A stretch of 64,000 nucleotides of DNA from Sphingobium lactosutens (GCF_013393185.1 NZ_QJQX01000078.1:1-64000), one strand, 5' to 3'. Positions 18,918 through 28,438 are shown, counted from the first letter of the stretch. The notes: generated by a model not told the origin, from the sequence alone. Translations and numbers: made by a program.

Positions 18918-20351
18918 ATGTCTCGTGATTTCGACGTCATCATCATCGGTTCGGGAGCAGCAGGCATGTCCGCCGCCATCGAAGCGCGGCAGGCCGGCGC
19001 CACCGTGATGGTGCTGGAAGCTGACGACCATCTGGGCGGAGCGACCCGCAATTCGACCGGCGTCGTCTACGCGTGCAACACCAGCACGCAGAAGGAAAAA
19101 GGTATCAGCGATGATGCCGATGCGGTCTATGATTATATCATGACGCTGAACCAGCATTCGGTGCGGCCCGACCTCATCCGCTATTATGCCGACGAAAGCG
19201 GCGGCATGATCGAATGGCTGAAGGACAAGGGTATCGAATTTCCGGCGAATATGCTGGTCCATTCCGACGTGACCGACGTTCAGCGCGGCCATACTTCCAA
19301 GACCTTCGGGCTGGGCATCGCCGATGCGCTGATCAACCGCGCCGGTGCGCTGGGCGTCGAAACCGCGCTCGGTACCCGCGTCGACGGTTTCCTGGTCGAA
19401 GACGGCAAAATCGTGGGCATCACGGCCGAAGGCACGGAACTGTGCGCGCCCTGCATCATCATCGCCACGGGCGGCTTCGGCAACAGCCCGGAAATGCTGG
19501 AAAAATGGTTCCCGACGGCAGCCTATCACGGCGATCGCACCTGGGCTGTACATCGCGACGCCCCCTTCATCCTGGGCGATGGCATCACCCTCGGGCAATC
19601 CGTCGATGCACAGATCACAGGCTATGATACCGGCCTGCTCAACCCCACCCCCTGCTTTGACAGCCGCTATGTCGAAGCCTTCCTGCCGCCCTGGGTGATT
19701 GCGGTGAACAAGGAGGGCAAGCGCTTCATGGCCGAATGGGAAAGCTATGCAGTCTGCGGCTATCTGATCAGCGAACAGCCAGACAAGCGCTGCTGGGCCA
19801 TTTTCGACCATCCGACCATGGTCGAAAATGGGGACGATCTGTCCTATGCCGATCCCTATAATAGCGGCCTAGCGACATCGAGCTGGGAAGAACTGACCAT
19901 CACGCGGGAAGCCGACAAGGGCGTCGCCTTCCGCGCCGACAGCATCGGCGAAGTCGCGCGCATGGCGGGTCTGGACCCTGTAGCGGTCGAGGAGACGGTG
20001 CGCCGGTACAATCATGACGTCGAGGTGCATGGCGAGGATCGCCAGTTCCGCAAGGATGGCAACGGCCATAAGCTGACCCCCATCAAGACGGCGCCTTTCT
20101 ACGCCGTCGAAGTGCGCGCCGCGATCATCGGCTTCACCGCCGCCGGCCTGGACATCAATGCGGACTGCCAGGTTCTCGACACCCGTGGTCGTGTGATCGA
20201 AGGTCTTTATGCCGCAGGTGAAGTGCTGGGATGCTTCCACGGCAAGCGCTATGCGGGCGGCGGCACGAGCATCGGCAGCTCGGTTGTGTTCGGGCGTCGC
20301 GCGGGCGTTGAGGCGGCGCAACGCGCGCTGAACGAAGCCGTGACTGCCTGA
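18918..20351 (+). CDS. FAD-dependent oxidoreductase (fumarate reductase/ketosteroid dehydrogenase-like)
   Basis: A 477-residue flavoprotein with the N-terminal dinucleotide motif IIIGSGAAGMSAAIEA and the FAD-closing C-terminal YAGGGTSIGSSVVFGRRAG. This superfamily contains fumarate reductases, 3-ketosteroid dehydrogenases and other enzymes that introduce or reduce a C=C bond next to a carbonyl. There is no signal peptide, so it is cytoplasmic. It is flanked by two related NTF2-like genes (27-base and 4-base gaps). Ring desaturation is a reasonable guess; the sequence does not distinguish a steroid role. Confidence 0.9.
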   Translation: MSRDFDVIIIGSGAAGMSAAIEARQAGATVMVLEADDHLGGATRNSTGVVYACNTSTQKEKGISDDADAVYDYIMTLNQHSVRPDLIRYYADESGGMIEWLKDKGIEFPANMLVHSDVTDVQRGHTSKTFGLGIADALINRAGALGVETALGTRVDGFLVEDGKIVGITAEGTELCAPCIIIATGGFGNSPEMLEKWFPTAAYHGDRTWAVHRDAPFILGDGITLGQSVDAQITGYDTGLLNPTPCFDSRYVEAFLPPWVIAVNKEGKRFMAEWESYAVCGYLISEQPDKRCWAIFDHPTMVENGDDLSYADPYNSGLATSSWEELTITREADKGVAFRADSIGEVARMAGLDPVAVEETVRRYNHDVEVHGEDRQFRKDGNGHKLTPIKTAPFYAVEVRAAIIGFTAAGLDINADCQVLDTRGRVIEGLYAAGEVLGCFHGKRYAGGGTSIGSSVVFGRRAGVEAAQRALNEAVTA

Positions 20352-20355
20352 AGCC

Positions 20356-20889
20356 ATGGACATCGACCGGAGCGCGGCGATCGAGGCCCTGCTGGACAAG
20401 GAAGCGCTGCGCGACCTTGCGACGCGATATTCACGGGCCATCGACCGTCGCGATCCGGAGCTGTTGCGATCAGTCTATCATGATGACGCCGTCGATGATC
20501 ATGGCGTCGTTTTCTGCGATAAAGCCACGGTCTTTATCGATCGCCAGCCAGAGGTGATGGCGCAGTTCGAGCTGACCGCGCATTACATCTGCAACAGTTC
20601 CTACCGGATCGATCAGGACCGGGCGGACGGCGAACTCTATTTCATCGCCTATCACCGCACATCAGGTACGGATGCGAAGCATATCATCGTATCAGGCCGC
20701 TATCTGGACAATTATGAGAAGCGGGCCAGACAGTGGCGGATCAGCCATCGTCGGTTGGTCTGGGATAGTTTCATGACATTGGATGTATCGCCCTGCGATA
20801 TGGCGCAACTTACCGCGCTCGGCATTGCCGGCAGCGCGGTTGAGGACCGGTCCTATGCTGCACTGCCTCTGATGGGCCGGGGGAAATAA
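20356..20889 (+). CDS. SnoaL-like (NTF2-fold) protein
   Basis: A 177-residue protein with LATRYSRAIDRRDPELLRSVYHDDAVDDHG followed by a C-terminal ISGRY-type strand (VSGRYLDNYEKRARQWRISH, split here only for description). It is a clear relative of the proteins at 18288 and 45644. The start lies four bases after the flavoprotein stop codon, so the two are co-translated and probably act on consecutive intermediates. The function is otherwise unknown. Confidence 0.85.
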   Translation: MDIDRSAAIEALLDKEALRDLATRYSRAIDRRDPELLRSVYHDDAVDDHGVVFCDKATVFIDRQPEVMAQFELTAHYICNSSYRIDQDRADGELYFIAYHRTSGTDAKHIIVSGRYLDNYEKRARQWRISHRRLVWDSFMTLDVSPCDMAQLTALGIAGSAVEDRSYAALPLMGRGK

Positions 20890-20949
20890 GGCGTCACCAT
20901 CCAGCCGCAACCGAGCGCGCGAACAGCCCCCTTCTCGATCTCAGTTGGA

Positions 20950-21849
20950 TCAGGCCTCCTCATCCTCGTGCACCTCATATTGCAGCGCTTCCTGCGCAAT
21001 CGAAGCGACCAGTTCACCGGCCCGGTTGTAGACCAACCCACGCGCCATGTTCACACCATTTTCGGCATTGGGCCCTTCAGTCTCGAACAATAGCCAGTCA
21101 TCACAACGGACATCGCGATGAAACCATATACAATGATCCAGGCTCGCCACGAAAAGATGCGGGCCGGGTAGCGCGATCGTATGCGGCACCAGGGGTGCTC
21201 CAGCGAACATGAAATCGGACAGGAAGGCGAAAATCTGCCGCTGCACCACGGGATCGTCGACGCCTTCGGCCCCCGGCGCCCGCAACCAATAATGGCGTTT
21301 CGCTTCCTCTGCTATCTCAAGGAAGCCGGCCTTGCCGGGCAAGCGAACCTCGATCGGATAATGGCCATGGAACAGCGCGCCATATTGTTTCCCGTCGACG
21401 GCTCTGAAAGAACTAAATTCGCTCTGTCCAAAGGCGCTTTCTGGATCGAACGGGATGGGACTGGAACGATAATGGCTAAAGCCCTTCACCGGCGTTCGAT
21501 ACGAACATTCCATGGTGAACAGCGCCTGGCCCTTTTGCTTGGCAACCACCCGCCGCGTGGAAAAGCGCCTGCCATCCCGGATACGTTCCACTTCATAATC
21601 AATAGCTTCCTTGTCAGTCCCCGCCCGCAAAAAATAGGTATGCAGCGAATGGACGACCCGTTCCGGCGCCGTGCGATCGGCAGCGGCGAGCGCCTGCGCC
21701 ACGATCTGCCCCCCGAAAAGGGCGCGATAGACATTGCGCTGGTTGTGGCGGTTGCGGAACAGGTCGGGCGCGACTTCATCCAGCGCCAGCAGGGTCGGAA
21801 TATCCTTGTCCCACTGCGCATTGTAAACCGTCGCATCATATCGCCGCAT
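20950..21849 (-). CDS. Acyl-CoA thioesterase II (TesB family)
   Basis: A 299-residue double-hotdog thioesterase that hydrolyses acyl-CoA to free acid and CoA. The first hotdog shows LFGGQIVAQALAAADRTAP and the second VASLDHCIWFHRDV, both standard in TesB, and the length matches the family. GGAGG precedes the start at 21849. It is divergent from the acyl-CoA dehydrogenase pair across a motif A site, so it may recycle CoA when intermediates build up. Confidence 0.95.
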   Translation of the reverse strand: MRRYDATVYNAQWDKDIPTLLALDEVAPDLFRNRHNQRNVYRALFGGQIVAQALAAADRTAPERVVHSLHTYFLRAGTDKEAIDYEVERIRDGRRFSTRRVVAKQKGQALFTMECSYRTPVKGFSHYRSSPIPFDPESAFGQSEFSSFRAVDGKQYGALFHGHYPIEVRLPGKAGFLEIAEEAKRHYWLRAPGAEGVDDPVVQRQIFAFLSDFMFAGAPLVPHTIALPGPHLFVASLDHCIWFHRDVRCDDWLLFETEGPNAENGVNMARGLVYNRAGELVASIAQEALQYEVHEDEEA

Positions 21850-21896
21850 AAACCTGCCTCCACATCCTTTATCGCACTATAGGAAATATCATAATG

Positions 21897-21918
21897 ATAT
21901 GCTAGCAAACTAGCATTG
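21897..21918. promoter_or_regulatory. Motif A operator candidate between TesB and acyl-CoA dehydrogenases
   Basis: ATATGCTAGCAAAC at 21897-21910, followed by ACTAGCATTG (21909-21918), an inverted partial copy. It lies in the 89-base divergent promoter region. Confidence 0.5.
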
Positions 21919-21938
21919 AGAAAGATTCGAGAGGACCG

Positions 21939-23141
21939 ATGCAGTCATTCTACAGCGAGGAGGAGAAGGCGTTTCGGGCTGAAGTCCGAGCCTTCGTCGA
22001 AACCCATCTGCCCCCGGAGCTGGCGCAGCAGGGGCTTCACGACTATCATCCCCGGCGCGAAGACCAGTCGCGCTGGGTCAGGATTCTCGCGCAAAAAGGC
22101 TGGTCGGTGCCGCATTGGCCGACGGCTTATGGCGGGCCGGGATGGAGCGGGGTCCAGCGCTTCATCTTCGAGGATGAAATGCGCCGCGCCCATGCCCCGA
22201 CCGCGGATCGCATCGGCACCGAGTTGGTCGCGCCGGTCCTCTATACCTTCGCATCGGAAGAGCAGCGGCAGAAATATCTGCCTGCCATCCGAAACGGCGA
22301 CACTTTCTGGGCGCAGGGCTTTTCCGAGCCGGGTTCGGGTTCGGACCTGTCATCGCTGCGCACCCGCGCCGTGCGCGACGGCGATCATTACGTCGTCAGC
22401 GGGCAGAAGACCTGGACCACCGAAGGCCATCATGGCGACATGATTTTCATGCTTGTGCGGACCAACAGCGAAGTGAAGCCGCAGGCGGGTATCTCCGCGC
22501 TGCTGATCGACCTCAACAGCCCCGGCATCACGCGTCGCCCGATCTGGACGATCGACGAAGGGCTGACCGTCAACGAATTCTTCTTTGACGAGGTCCGCGT
22601 GCCGACTGAAAATCTGGTGGGCGAGGAAGGCGCGGGCTGGTCCTATGCCAAGTTCCTGCTGAATAACGAGCGCACCAACAGCGCCGAAGTACCGCACACC
22701 AAGCGCGACATCGCGCAACTGCGCGCAATCGCGCAGATCGAACCGAAAAATGGCCGCCCTCTGATCGAGGATGCCGGCTTCCGTGCTCGGTTGGCGCGGA
22801 TCGAGATCGACACGATGGCGCTGGAAACGGCGGTCCTGCGGGCCCTGACGGCCGACTCGCATGATGGCGGATCGGTCGCATCACTGGTCAAGGTACGCGG
22901 GTCGGAGCTTCGCCAGCGTGTGGCTGATCTGGCCGACGAGGCACTGGGCGATCGCGGCCTTGCGATCTGCCTCAATCCCGAGGGTGAGCATAGGATGTTC
23001 GACGATGGCCTGACCTCACCCGTCGCCGATTACGGCATCGGCATCGCCGCCAAGGCGATGTTCCGCCGTGCCACCACCATCTATGGCGGCGCGAACGAGA
23101 TTCAGCGCACCTTGATCGCCAAGACCGTTTTGGAGCTTTGA
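21939..23141 (+). CDS. Acyl-CoA dehydrogenase family protein (first of pair)
   Basis: A 400-residue flavoenzyme that would introduce an alpha,beta double bond into an acyl-CoA. Family features are GFSEPGSGSDLSSLRT (FAD/substrate loop) and the C-terminal TTIYGGANEIQRTLIAKTVL. At the position of the usual YEG glutamate it has Gly, as in many dehydrogenases that form mixed complexes. GAGAGG precedes the ATG. The next gene starts five bases downstream, suggesting an obligate heteromer as in FadE pairs of steroid side-chain catabolism. Confidence 0.93.
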   Translation: MQSFYSEEEKAFRAEVRAFVETHLPPELAQQGLHDYHPRREDQSRWVRILAQKGWSVPHWPTAYGGPGWSGVQRFIFEDEMRRAHAPTADRIGTELVAPVLYTFASEEQRQKYLPAIRNGDTFWAQGFSEPGSGSDLSSLRTRAVRDGDHYVVSGQKTWTTEGHHGDMIFMLVRTNSEVKPQAGISALLIDLNSPGITRRPIWTIDEGLTVNEFFFDEVRVPTENLVGEEGAGWSYAKFLLNNERTNSAEVPHTKRDIAQLRAIAQIEPKNGRPLIEDAGFRARLARIEIDTMALETAVLRALTADSHDGGSVASLVKVRGSELRQRVADLADEALGDRGLAICLNPEGEHRMFDDGLTSPVADYGIGIAAKAMFRRATTIYGGANEIQRTLIAKTVLEL

Positions 23142-23145
23142 CGTC

Positions 23146-24246
23146 GTGGACTTTGCCTACACATCCGAACAGGAATCCCTGCGCGACAGTGTCAAACGCT
23201 TTGTCGAACGCGAATTTGATTGGGAAGAACGGTTTCGCATCATCCGTTCCACCGAAGGCGTGGCGGCTGGTCATTGGGCAATTTTCGCCGAACTGGGCTG
23301 GCTGGGCGCAGGTCTGTCGGAGGCGGCTGGCGGCTTCGGTGGCGGCGCCATTGAAAATGCGCTGATCGCTGAAGAATTGGGGCGTGGCCTAGTAACCGAG
23401 CCGTTCATCGCCCATGTCGTCGCCACCCAATTGCTGGCCGCGATCGGCGGTGACGTGGTGGCGGACCTGATAGCCGGGCTGGTCATGGGCGAAAAACGCA
23501 TTGTCCCTGCCTTGCAGGAGCCAGTCGGTAGGGGTGACTGGCGGCTGATCGAGACAAAAGCCGAAGGGCATGTCCTGAACGGCGTCAAATCGCTGGTGGA
23601 AGGCGGTGCGACCGCGGAACAGCTCATCGTTTCGGCTCAGGATGGCGACTCCACCAGTCTCTACCTCGTCGATCTGCAAACCGCCGGGGTGACGCGGACG
23701 ATCTACCGCACGCTGGACAATCGCCGGGTCGCCGACGTCCGTCTTGACAATGTGTCCGGCACGCTGCTCGCATCGGGACCGGAAGCGGACGCCGCCATCA
23801 ACCGCGCAGTCGAGCATGGCATCGTCGCGCTATGCGGAGAAGCCCTGGGCGTGATGGATACGGCCTTGTGGACGACCCGCGACTATCTGAAGGTGCGCAA
23901 GCAGTTCGGAACCGCGATCGGGAATTTCCAGGCGTTGCAGCATCGCATGGCCGATATGCTGATCGAGACAGAAATGGCCCGCTCCATCCTCTTCCACCTT
24001 CTAGGAGCGATGGCCGACGGTGACGATGATGCGCGCGCCGCGGCCATTTCGGCGGCCAAGACCCAGGCGTCGAGCGGAGGCATTTTCGTGGGTTCCCAGG
24101 CGATCCAGCTGCATGGCGGCATCGGCGTGACCGAAGAGCTGAACATCAGCCACCATTATCGGCGGCTCTATGTCATCGCACGACAATTCGGGGATGTGGA
24201 ACTGCATCTGGCCCGCTTTGCAGAGTCGGTCGATCGCCTGGTCTGA
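23146..24246 (+). CDS. Acyl-CoA dehydrogenase family protein (second of pair)
   Basis: A 366-residue acyl-CoA dehydrogenase, shorter and more divergent than its partner. The N-terminal YTSEQESLRDSVKRFVEREF and the C-terminal IQLHGGIGVTEELNISHHYRR are typical of the smaller partner in two-gene dehydrogenases. The start is GTG at 23146, four bases after the previous stop, indicating translational coupling. Together they would deliver electrons to ETF and then to the ETF-QO at the start of the window. Confidence 0.92.
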   Translation: MDFAYTSEQESLRDSVKRFVEREFDWEERFRIIRSTEGVAAGHWAIFAELGWLGAGLSEAAGGFGGGAIENALIAEELGRGLVTEPFIAHVVATQLLAAIGGDVVADLIAGLVMGEKRIVPALQEPVGRGDWRLIETKAEGHVLNGVKSLVEGGATAEQLIVSAQDGDSTSLYLVDLQTAGVTRTIYRTLDNRRVADVRLDNVSGTLLASGPEADAAINRAVEHGIVALCGEALGVMDTALWTTRDYLKVRKQFGTAIGNFQALQHRMADMLIETEMARSILFHLLGAMADGDDDARAAAISAAKTQASSGGIFVGSQAIQLHGGIGVTEELNISHHYRRLYVIARQFGDVELHLARFAESVDRLV

Positions 24247-24292
24247 GCATCGACGACGGCGGGTGACAAGTGCGCCCGCCGCCATCGATGCT
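24246..24292. terminator. Bidirectional terminator hairpin
   Basis: AGCATCGACGACGGCGGG (24246-24263) pairs with 24275-24292 with two mismatches and an 11-base loop. It lies between the convergent acyl-CoA dehydrogenase and SDR genes. Confidence 0.6.
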
Positions 24293-24307
24293 GAACCTTG
24301 CAGTCCC

Positions 24308-25075
24308 TCAGCCGCGACTGATCGTCTGGCCGCCGTCCACCACCACCGTCTGACCGGTCACATGGCGGGCGCCATCGGACGCCATGAAGGCGATAACGGC
24401 GGCGACATCTTCCGGATCGGCGATACGACGGAGGGGGGTGCCGCCCAGGATTGTGTCCATGAAACCGGGCCGTCCCTGCAAGGCCCGGATCATATCGGTT
24501 GCGGTCGTGCCGGGCGCAACGCCGTTGACACGAACGCCCTGCTCTCCCCACTCGACCGCCAGTTGCCGAACCATCTGCTCGAGTGCGGCTTTCGACACGC
24601 CATAGGCTCCGCTACCGATCATGCCGACGCGCGCATTGACCGATGACACACACACCATAGCGCCGCCACCTCGCCCGGCAATGTGCGGCAGCGCGTGACG
24701 GGCCAGACGGCGAGGGCCTCCGACATTGGTATCCATGACCGTGGTCCAACTGTCTTCGGCAACCTCGGTCAGGGGATCGAAGACGGGATTGATCCCGGCA
24801 TTCGCGATCGCCATGTCGATGCCTCCAAAGGCACTGACCGCTTCATCAACCAGACGCGCAACGTCCGCATCGTTCGCGGCATGCCCCGGCACCGCGATAC
24901 AATCGAGTCCTTCCGCTTCGAACCGCTGCTGCACCGCCTTGCAGGCCTCCGCCTTCCGGGATGAGAGCGCCACCCGCGCTCCACGCCGCGCCAGATATTC
25001 GACGGTGGCAAGGCCGATGCCGCGCGTGCCACCCGTGATGACGGCCACTTTTCCCAGAAAACGCTTATCTTCCAT
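24308..25075 (-). CDS. Short-chain dehydrogenase/reductase
   Basis: Classical SDR of 255 residues with TGGTRGIG (14-21), ANAG at 91-94 in place of NNAG, and catalytic Y158-G-V-S-K162. The ATG at 25075 follows AGGAG; a GTG six bases upstream is in frame but less well placed. It is transcribed divergently from the kinase at 25251. It could oxidise a secondary alcohol formed by the hydratases, which is inferred from context only. Confidence 0.92.
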   Translation of the reverse strand: MEDKRFLGKVAVITGGTRGIGLATVEYLARRGARVALSSRKAEACKAVQQRFEAEGLDCIAVPGHAANDADVARLVDEAVSAFGGIDMAIANAGINPVFDPLTEVAEDSWTTVMDTNVGGPRRLARHALPHIAGRGGGAMVCVSSVNARVGMIGSGAYGVSKAALEQMVRQLAVEWGEQGVRVNGVAPGTTATDMIRALQGRPGFMDTILGGTPLRRIADPEDVAAVIAFMASDGARHVTGQTVVVDGGQTISRG

Positions 25076-25188
25076 TGCCACTCCTCTCGATGATCCGCAT
25101 ATCCCGCCGGTGTGGAGACGCGAGCCGGCAGGATTAAATCGGCGGTTTGCGAATTCTGCGACAGCCCATTATAGTTCGCATTGATATT

Positions 25189-25202
25189 GTTCGCTAGAAT
25201 AT
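25189..25202. promoter_or_regulatory. Weak motif A candidate (GTTCGCTAGAATAT)
   Basis: Retains the GCTAG core but with degenerate flanks. It sits 49 bases upstream of the kinase at 25251, in the divergent region with the SDR at 25075. Confidence 0.3.
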
Positions 25203-25250
25203 TAATATGGCACTTGACCGGTCCCGCAAAGGCATCAAGAAAGATACGAT

Positions 25251-26405
25251 ATGACGTCGGACAAAATCGACCGCATCAAGGCTGCCTTTGAACGCGATCA
25301 GCGGGAAGACCGCCCCGCAGTCAAGCCGGGTGACATTCCCTGGCGCTATGAGGCGATCACACCGGAATGGATGACCCATATCCTGTGCAGGGACCATCCG
25401 GAGGCAAAGGTCGCCTCCGTCTCGCTGGACAAGCCCGATTCCGGTACATCGAACCGGCGTCGCATTTTCGTGGCGTATAATGAGGCGGGCGAACAGATCG
25501 GTCTGCCCAAGTCGGTTTTCTGCAAGGCGACGGTGGACCTGCTCAATCGCATCCTCCTGTCGACCTCCGCGCTGCTCAGCGAAACCACCTTCTACAACCA
25601 GATCCGGCCGCAACTCGATATTGAAGCGCCCGAAGCCTATCTGGCGGTCTATGATAATGAATCCTACGCATCGATCGTGATGCTGAAAGATCTGGCCGGA
25701 AAGGTCAGCTTCTGTTCGCACCATACGCAGATGACGTTGGAGCGGGCGAAGGACCAGATGGAGGTGCTCGCCAAGCTGCACGGGCGTTTCTATCGGTCGC
25801 CGCAACTGGAGGGCGAACTGGGCCATATGTTCCGCTACGACAACCGGTTCGCAGCCCTCGATCGCGATCATGACTTCAAGAGCATGTGCGAAGCTGGACT
25901 GCTCGAGGCCGCCGACGTGATACCGCCCCGTTTGTTCGCCCGCGAGGCGGAGGTGTGGCCCGCGACCATCAAGGCTTCGGCCCGCCATGGGGAACTGCCG
26001 CTCACCATCACGCACGGCGACGTGCATCTGAAGAACTGGTACATCACCAACGACGGGCGCATGGGCCTGTCCGACTGGCAGGTCACGTCGAAGGGGCATT
26101 GGTCGCGCGATGTCGCCTACACCATCTCGACTGCGCTAACCGTCGAGCAGCGCCGTGACTGGGAAGAGCAGTTGCTGCGCCACTATCTTGACGCTTTCGC
26201 TGCGGCCGGCGGCGAAACAGTGCGCTTCGAGGAAGCATGGTTCAACTACCGCCAGCAGATGCTGACCACGCTCGCCTGGTGGACGATGACGCTGACCCCG
26301 TCAAAGGACGTGCCCGACATGCAGCCGCGCGACATCACCGTCGAGTTCATCCGACGGATCGCAACCGCCATTGACGATCTCGACGTTCTGGACAGCTTGG
26401 CCTGA
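25251..26405 (+). CDS. APH-fold kinase of unknown substrate
   Basis: A 384-residue phosphotransferase-fold protein. The catalytic loop HGDVHLKN (D257, N262) and the metal ligand D275 in LSDWQVTSKGHWSRDVAY are intact. The N-terminal WRYEAITPEWMTHIL closely matches YDAVTPEWMTGAL of the kinase at 44533, so these two form one subfamily, distinct from the kinase at 6882. Partners nearby are an SDR and a P450. A small-molecule or CoA-thioester hydroxyl is a likely acceptor, by analogy with LvaA. Confidence 0.86.
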   Translation: MTSDKIDRIKAAFERDQREDRPAVKPGDIPWRYEAITPEWMTHILCRDHPEAKVASVSLDKPDSGTSNRRRIFVAYNEAGEQIGLPKSVFCKATVDLLNRILLSTSALLSETTFYNQIRPQLDIEAPEAYLAVYDNESYASIVMLKDLAGKVSFCSHHTQMTLERAKDQMEVLAKLHGRFYRSPQLEGELGHMFRYDNRFAALDRDHDFKSMCEAGLLEAADVIPPRLFAREAEVWPATIKASARHGELPLTITHGDVHLKNWYITNDGRMGLSDWQVTSKGHWSRDVAYTISTALTVEQRRDWEEQLLRHYLDAFAAAGGETVRFEEAWFNYRQQMLTTLAWWTMTLTPSKDVPDMQPRDITVEFIRRIATAIDDLDVLDSLA

Positions 26406-26413
26406 TTGCTAAA

Positions 26414-26441
26414 AAGGCGCGGGCGATGCCGCCCACGCCTT
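26414..26441. terminator. Bidirectional terminator hairpin
   Basis: AAGGCGCGGGCG and CGCCCACGCCTT pair with one mismatch around the loop ATGC, in the 62-base gap between the convergent kinase and P450 genes. An A-run precedes the stem, giving a U-tract on the minus-strand transcript. Confidence 0.75.
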
Positions 26442-26467
26442 CCGTCTTCCCGACTCAGGGCGAAAGG

Positions 26468-27709
26468 TCAACGCCTGTCGAACCTCATCCACAACTGGTC
26501 GGGACCATGAGCGATATAGCTGGTCATCCAGCTATAGCTGTCGTCACCCCGCGTCGCCCGGAAATTCGTCAGCCGCCGCGTCAAAATCTGGAACGCAAGA
26601 CGCAGCTCGCCCCGCGCCAGCTGGTTGCCGATGCACAGATGTGGTCCCGCGCCAAAGGCAAGATGGCTAGCGGCATTGGAGCGGTCCAGATCGACCTTCG
26701 CCGGTTCCGCATATTGTTTCGGATCGCGGTTCGCCGCGCCGTAACGCACCTCGACAAGCGATCCTGCCGGGATGGTGACGCCCGCTATTTCCACATCCTC
26801 GGCCACGCGCCGGAACAGCGCCTGGATGGGTGAAAGCGTGCGCAGCGTTTCTTCCACAAAGGGCTTGGCGCGGGTAGGATCTCGCCGGATTTCGTCAGCC
26901 AGCTCGGGCTGTTCGATAAACAGCTTCATCCCCGAAGCGAGCGTCGTGGTCGTTGTCTCATTCCCCGCCACCAGCAACTGGTGGATGATGCTGAGCAGTT
27001 CGCGCATCTCCAGCAGGCGACCGTCGGTCTCGGTATTCGCCAGATGGCTGATCAGCGTATCGTTGGGCGTCTCGCGCACATGTTCGATTTCCGCCGCCAG
27101 ATAGCGTTGCATCTCCGTCAGGATTTCCGCAATCTCGACCTCTCGCTGGCTCGTGAGGACAGGGCTGACCGACTCCACTGAAACGTCCGACCATAATTTG
27201 AAGCGGTCCATATGCTCGCGAGGCACGCCAAGCTGCTCGGCGATCACATACATGGGCAGGCGCACGGCGAAGGCCTGGAGAAAATCGATCTCTGGCGCGT
27301 CGATGAAAGCATCGATCAGTTCGTTGATGATTTCCTCGATCCGGGGTTCCAGGGCCCCGACGCGCGTCGGGGTGAATACCTTGTCGACCAAGGTGCGATA
27401 GACGCGATGATCCGGGGGATCGTTGGACACCAGCGTGTCGATCGGCAACCAGCCCTTTTCCTCGAAGACACGGTTGGCCGTCGGGTCTGAACGAGTCGAA
27501 TTGAGGCCGGTCCGGTTACGCAGCGCCTTGACGTTGAGCAGCGCCTTGCGAACATCTTCATAGCGGGTCAGGACATAATTGCCCGTCAGCGGATCATGAT
27601 AGACCGGACGGTCGTCACGCAGTCGATCATAGCTCGAGAACGGACAGCGCTGAACGGCGGGATCGGCGAAGCTTAGCGGTGTATCAGCGGTAACGGAAGA
27701 TTTGGACAT
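26468..27709 (-). CDS. Cytochrome P450
   Basis: Soluble P450 of 413 residues with the I-helix AGNET (248-252), ExxR (E287-R290) and heme loop FGAGPHLCIG with C359. The start at 27709 follows GAGGAGAG and lies 15 bases after the TetR stop codon, so the regulator and P450 form one operon and the P450 is probably under that regulator's control. It is similar to the P450 at 16111. Electron-transfer partners must be encoded elsewhere. Confidence 0.95.
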   Translation of the reverse strand: MSKSSVTADTPLSFADPAVQRCPFSSYDRLRDDRPVYHDPLTGNYVLTRYEDVRKALLNVKALRNRTGLNSTRSDPTANRVFEEKGWLPIDTLVSNDPPDHRVYRTLVDKVFTPTRVGALEPRIEEIINELIDAFIDAPEIDFLQAFAVRLPMYVIAEQLGVPREHMDRFKLWSDVSVESVSPVLTSQREVEIAEILTEMQRYLAAEIEHVRETPNDTLISHLANTETDGRLLEMRELLSIIHQLLVAGNETTTTTLASGMKLFIEQPELADEIRRDPTRAKPFVEETLRTLSPIQALFRRVAEDVEIAGVTIPAGSLVEVRYGAANRDPKQYAEPAKVDLDRSNAASHLAFGAGPHLCIGNQLARGELRLAFQILTRRLTNFRATRGDDSYSWMTSYIAHGPDQLWMRFDRR

Positions 27710-27724
27710 GATGTCTCTCCTCGA

Positions 27725-28423
27725 TCAGGCAAACCCGGAAATACGGCCGACGCGAACGGCCAGCTGAGCGGAAACGGTGTTCTTCAGAAGATTGCGGAAT
27801 TCACGATCATCCTGCGGCTCGCCGGACATCCGGTCGAACAATCGCCGTGCCGCAACCGTGCTGACGACGGCACCGGTCAGGGCGACAAACAGATAGTCGG
27901 CGTCGACACCGCCCTGTGGGCCGGCATATCCGACAATCAAAGGCCGCAGCCTGTCGTGGATCGGCTTGACCAGCCGTTCGTAGCTATAGTCCGACCGGTC
28001 ATTTTCCAGGACGACTTCGCGCAGGATGAAAGCCGACAAAGCCGGCGTGTCACAAAGCATATCGACGATCTGGCCCACCGCCTGATCCAGACGCTCACCG
28101 ACGTTCGAGCCAATCGTCGCATCCACCGGCTGGCTTTCCAGGGCAGCGAGCATCTGAAGCGATAAATGATCGATCGCCGCCTGCCACAACAGCAGCTTCG
28201 AACCGAAATGATGAACGATCATGGCTGCGTCAACGCCCACATGGGACGCGATCTGCCTTACTCCCACAGCATCATAGCCATGCGTGGCAAACTGCTCGAT
28301 GGCGGCGGACAGCAGCAGTTCGGGCACCGGAACGCGCGCTCCATCTGCCCCTGCCTTGGGCCGACCACGCCCCCGGCGGGTGGGTGCAGTATTGACGCTC
28401 GAAATCGACATGGCACGACTCAT
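27725..28423 (-). CDS. TetR-family transcriptional regulator
   Basis: A 232-residue regulator. The N-terminal helix-turn-helix spans IEQFATHGYDAVGVRQIASH and VGVDAAMIVHHFGSKLLL, typical of TetR proteins; the C-terminal ligand-binding half is unremarkable. The first ATG, at 28423, is used. An inverted repeat at 28439-28458 and a motif A copy at 28587 lie in the divergent region toward the lipoyl-protein operon, making this the best local candidate for the motif A regulator. That assignment is inferred. Confidence 0.9.
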   Translation of the reverse strand: MSRAMSISSVNTAPTRRGRGRPKAGADGARVPVPELLLSAAIEQFATHGYDAVGVRQIASHVGVDAAMIVHHFGSKLLLWQAAIDHLSLQMLAALESQPVDATIGSNVGERLDQAVGQIVDMLCDTPALSAFILREVVLENDRSDYSYERLVKPIHDRLRPLIVGYAGPQGGVDADYLFVALTGAVVSTVAARRLFDRMSGEPQDDREFRNLLKNTVSAQLAVRVGRISGFA

Positions 28424-28438
28424 CTTGATCAATTTTTA

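Noticed and set aside
18918-20351. Definite 3-ketosteroid 1-dehydrogenase assignment
   Set aside because: Only superfamily-level motifs are visible, and the C-terminal motif also fits fumarate-reductase-type proteins. A steroid role cannot be claimed.
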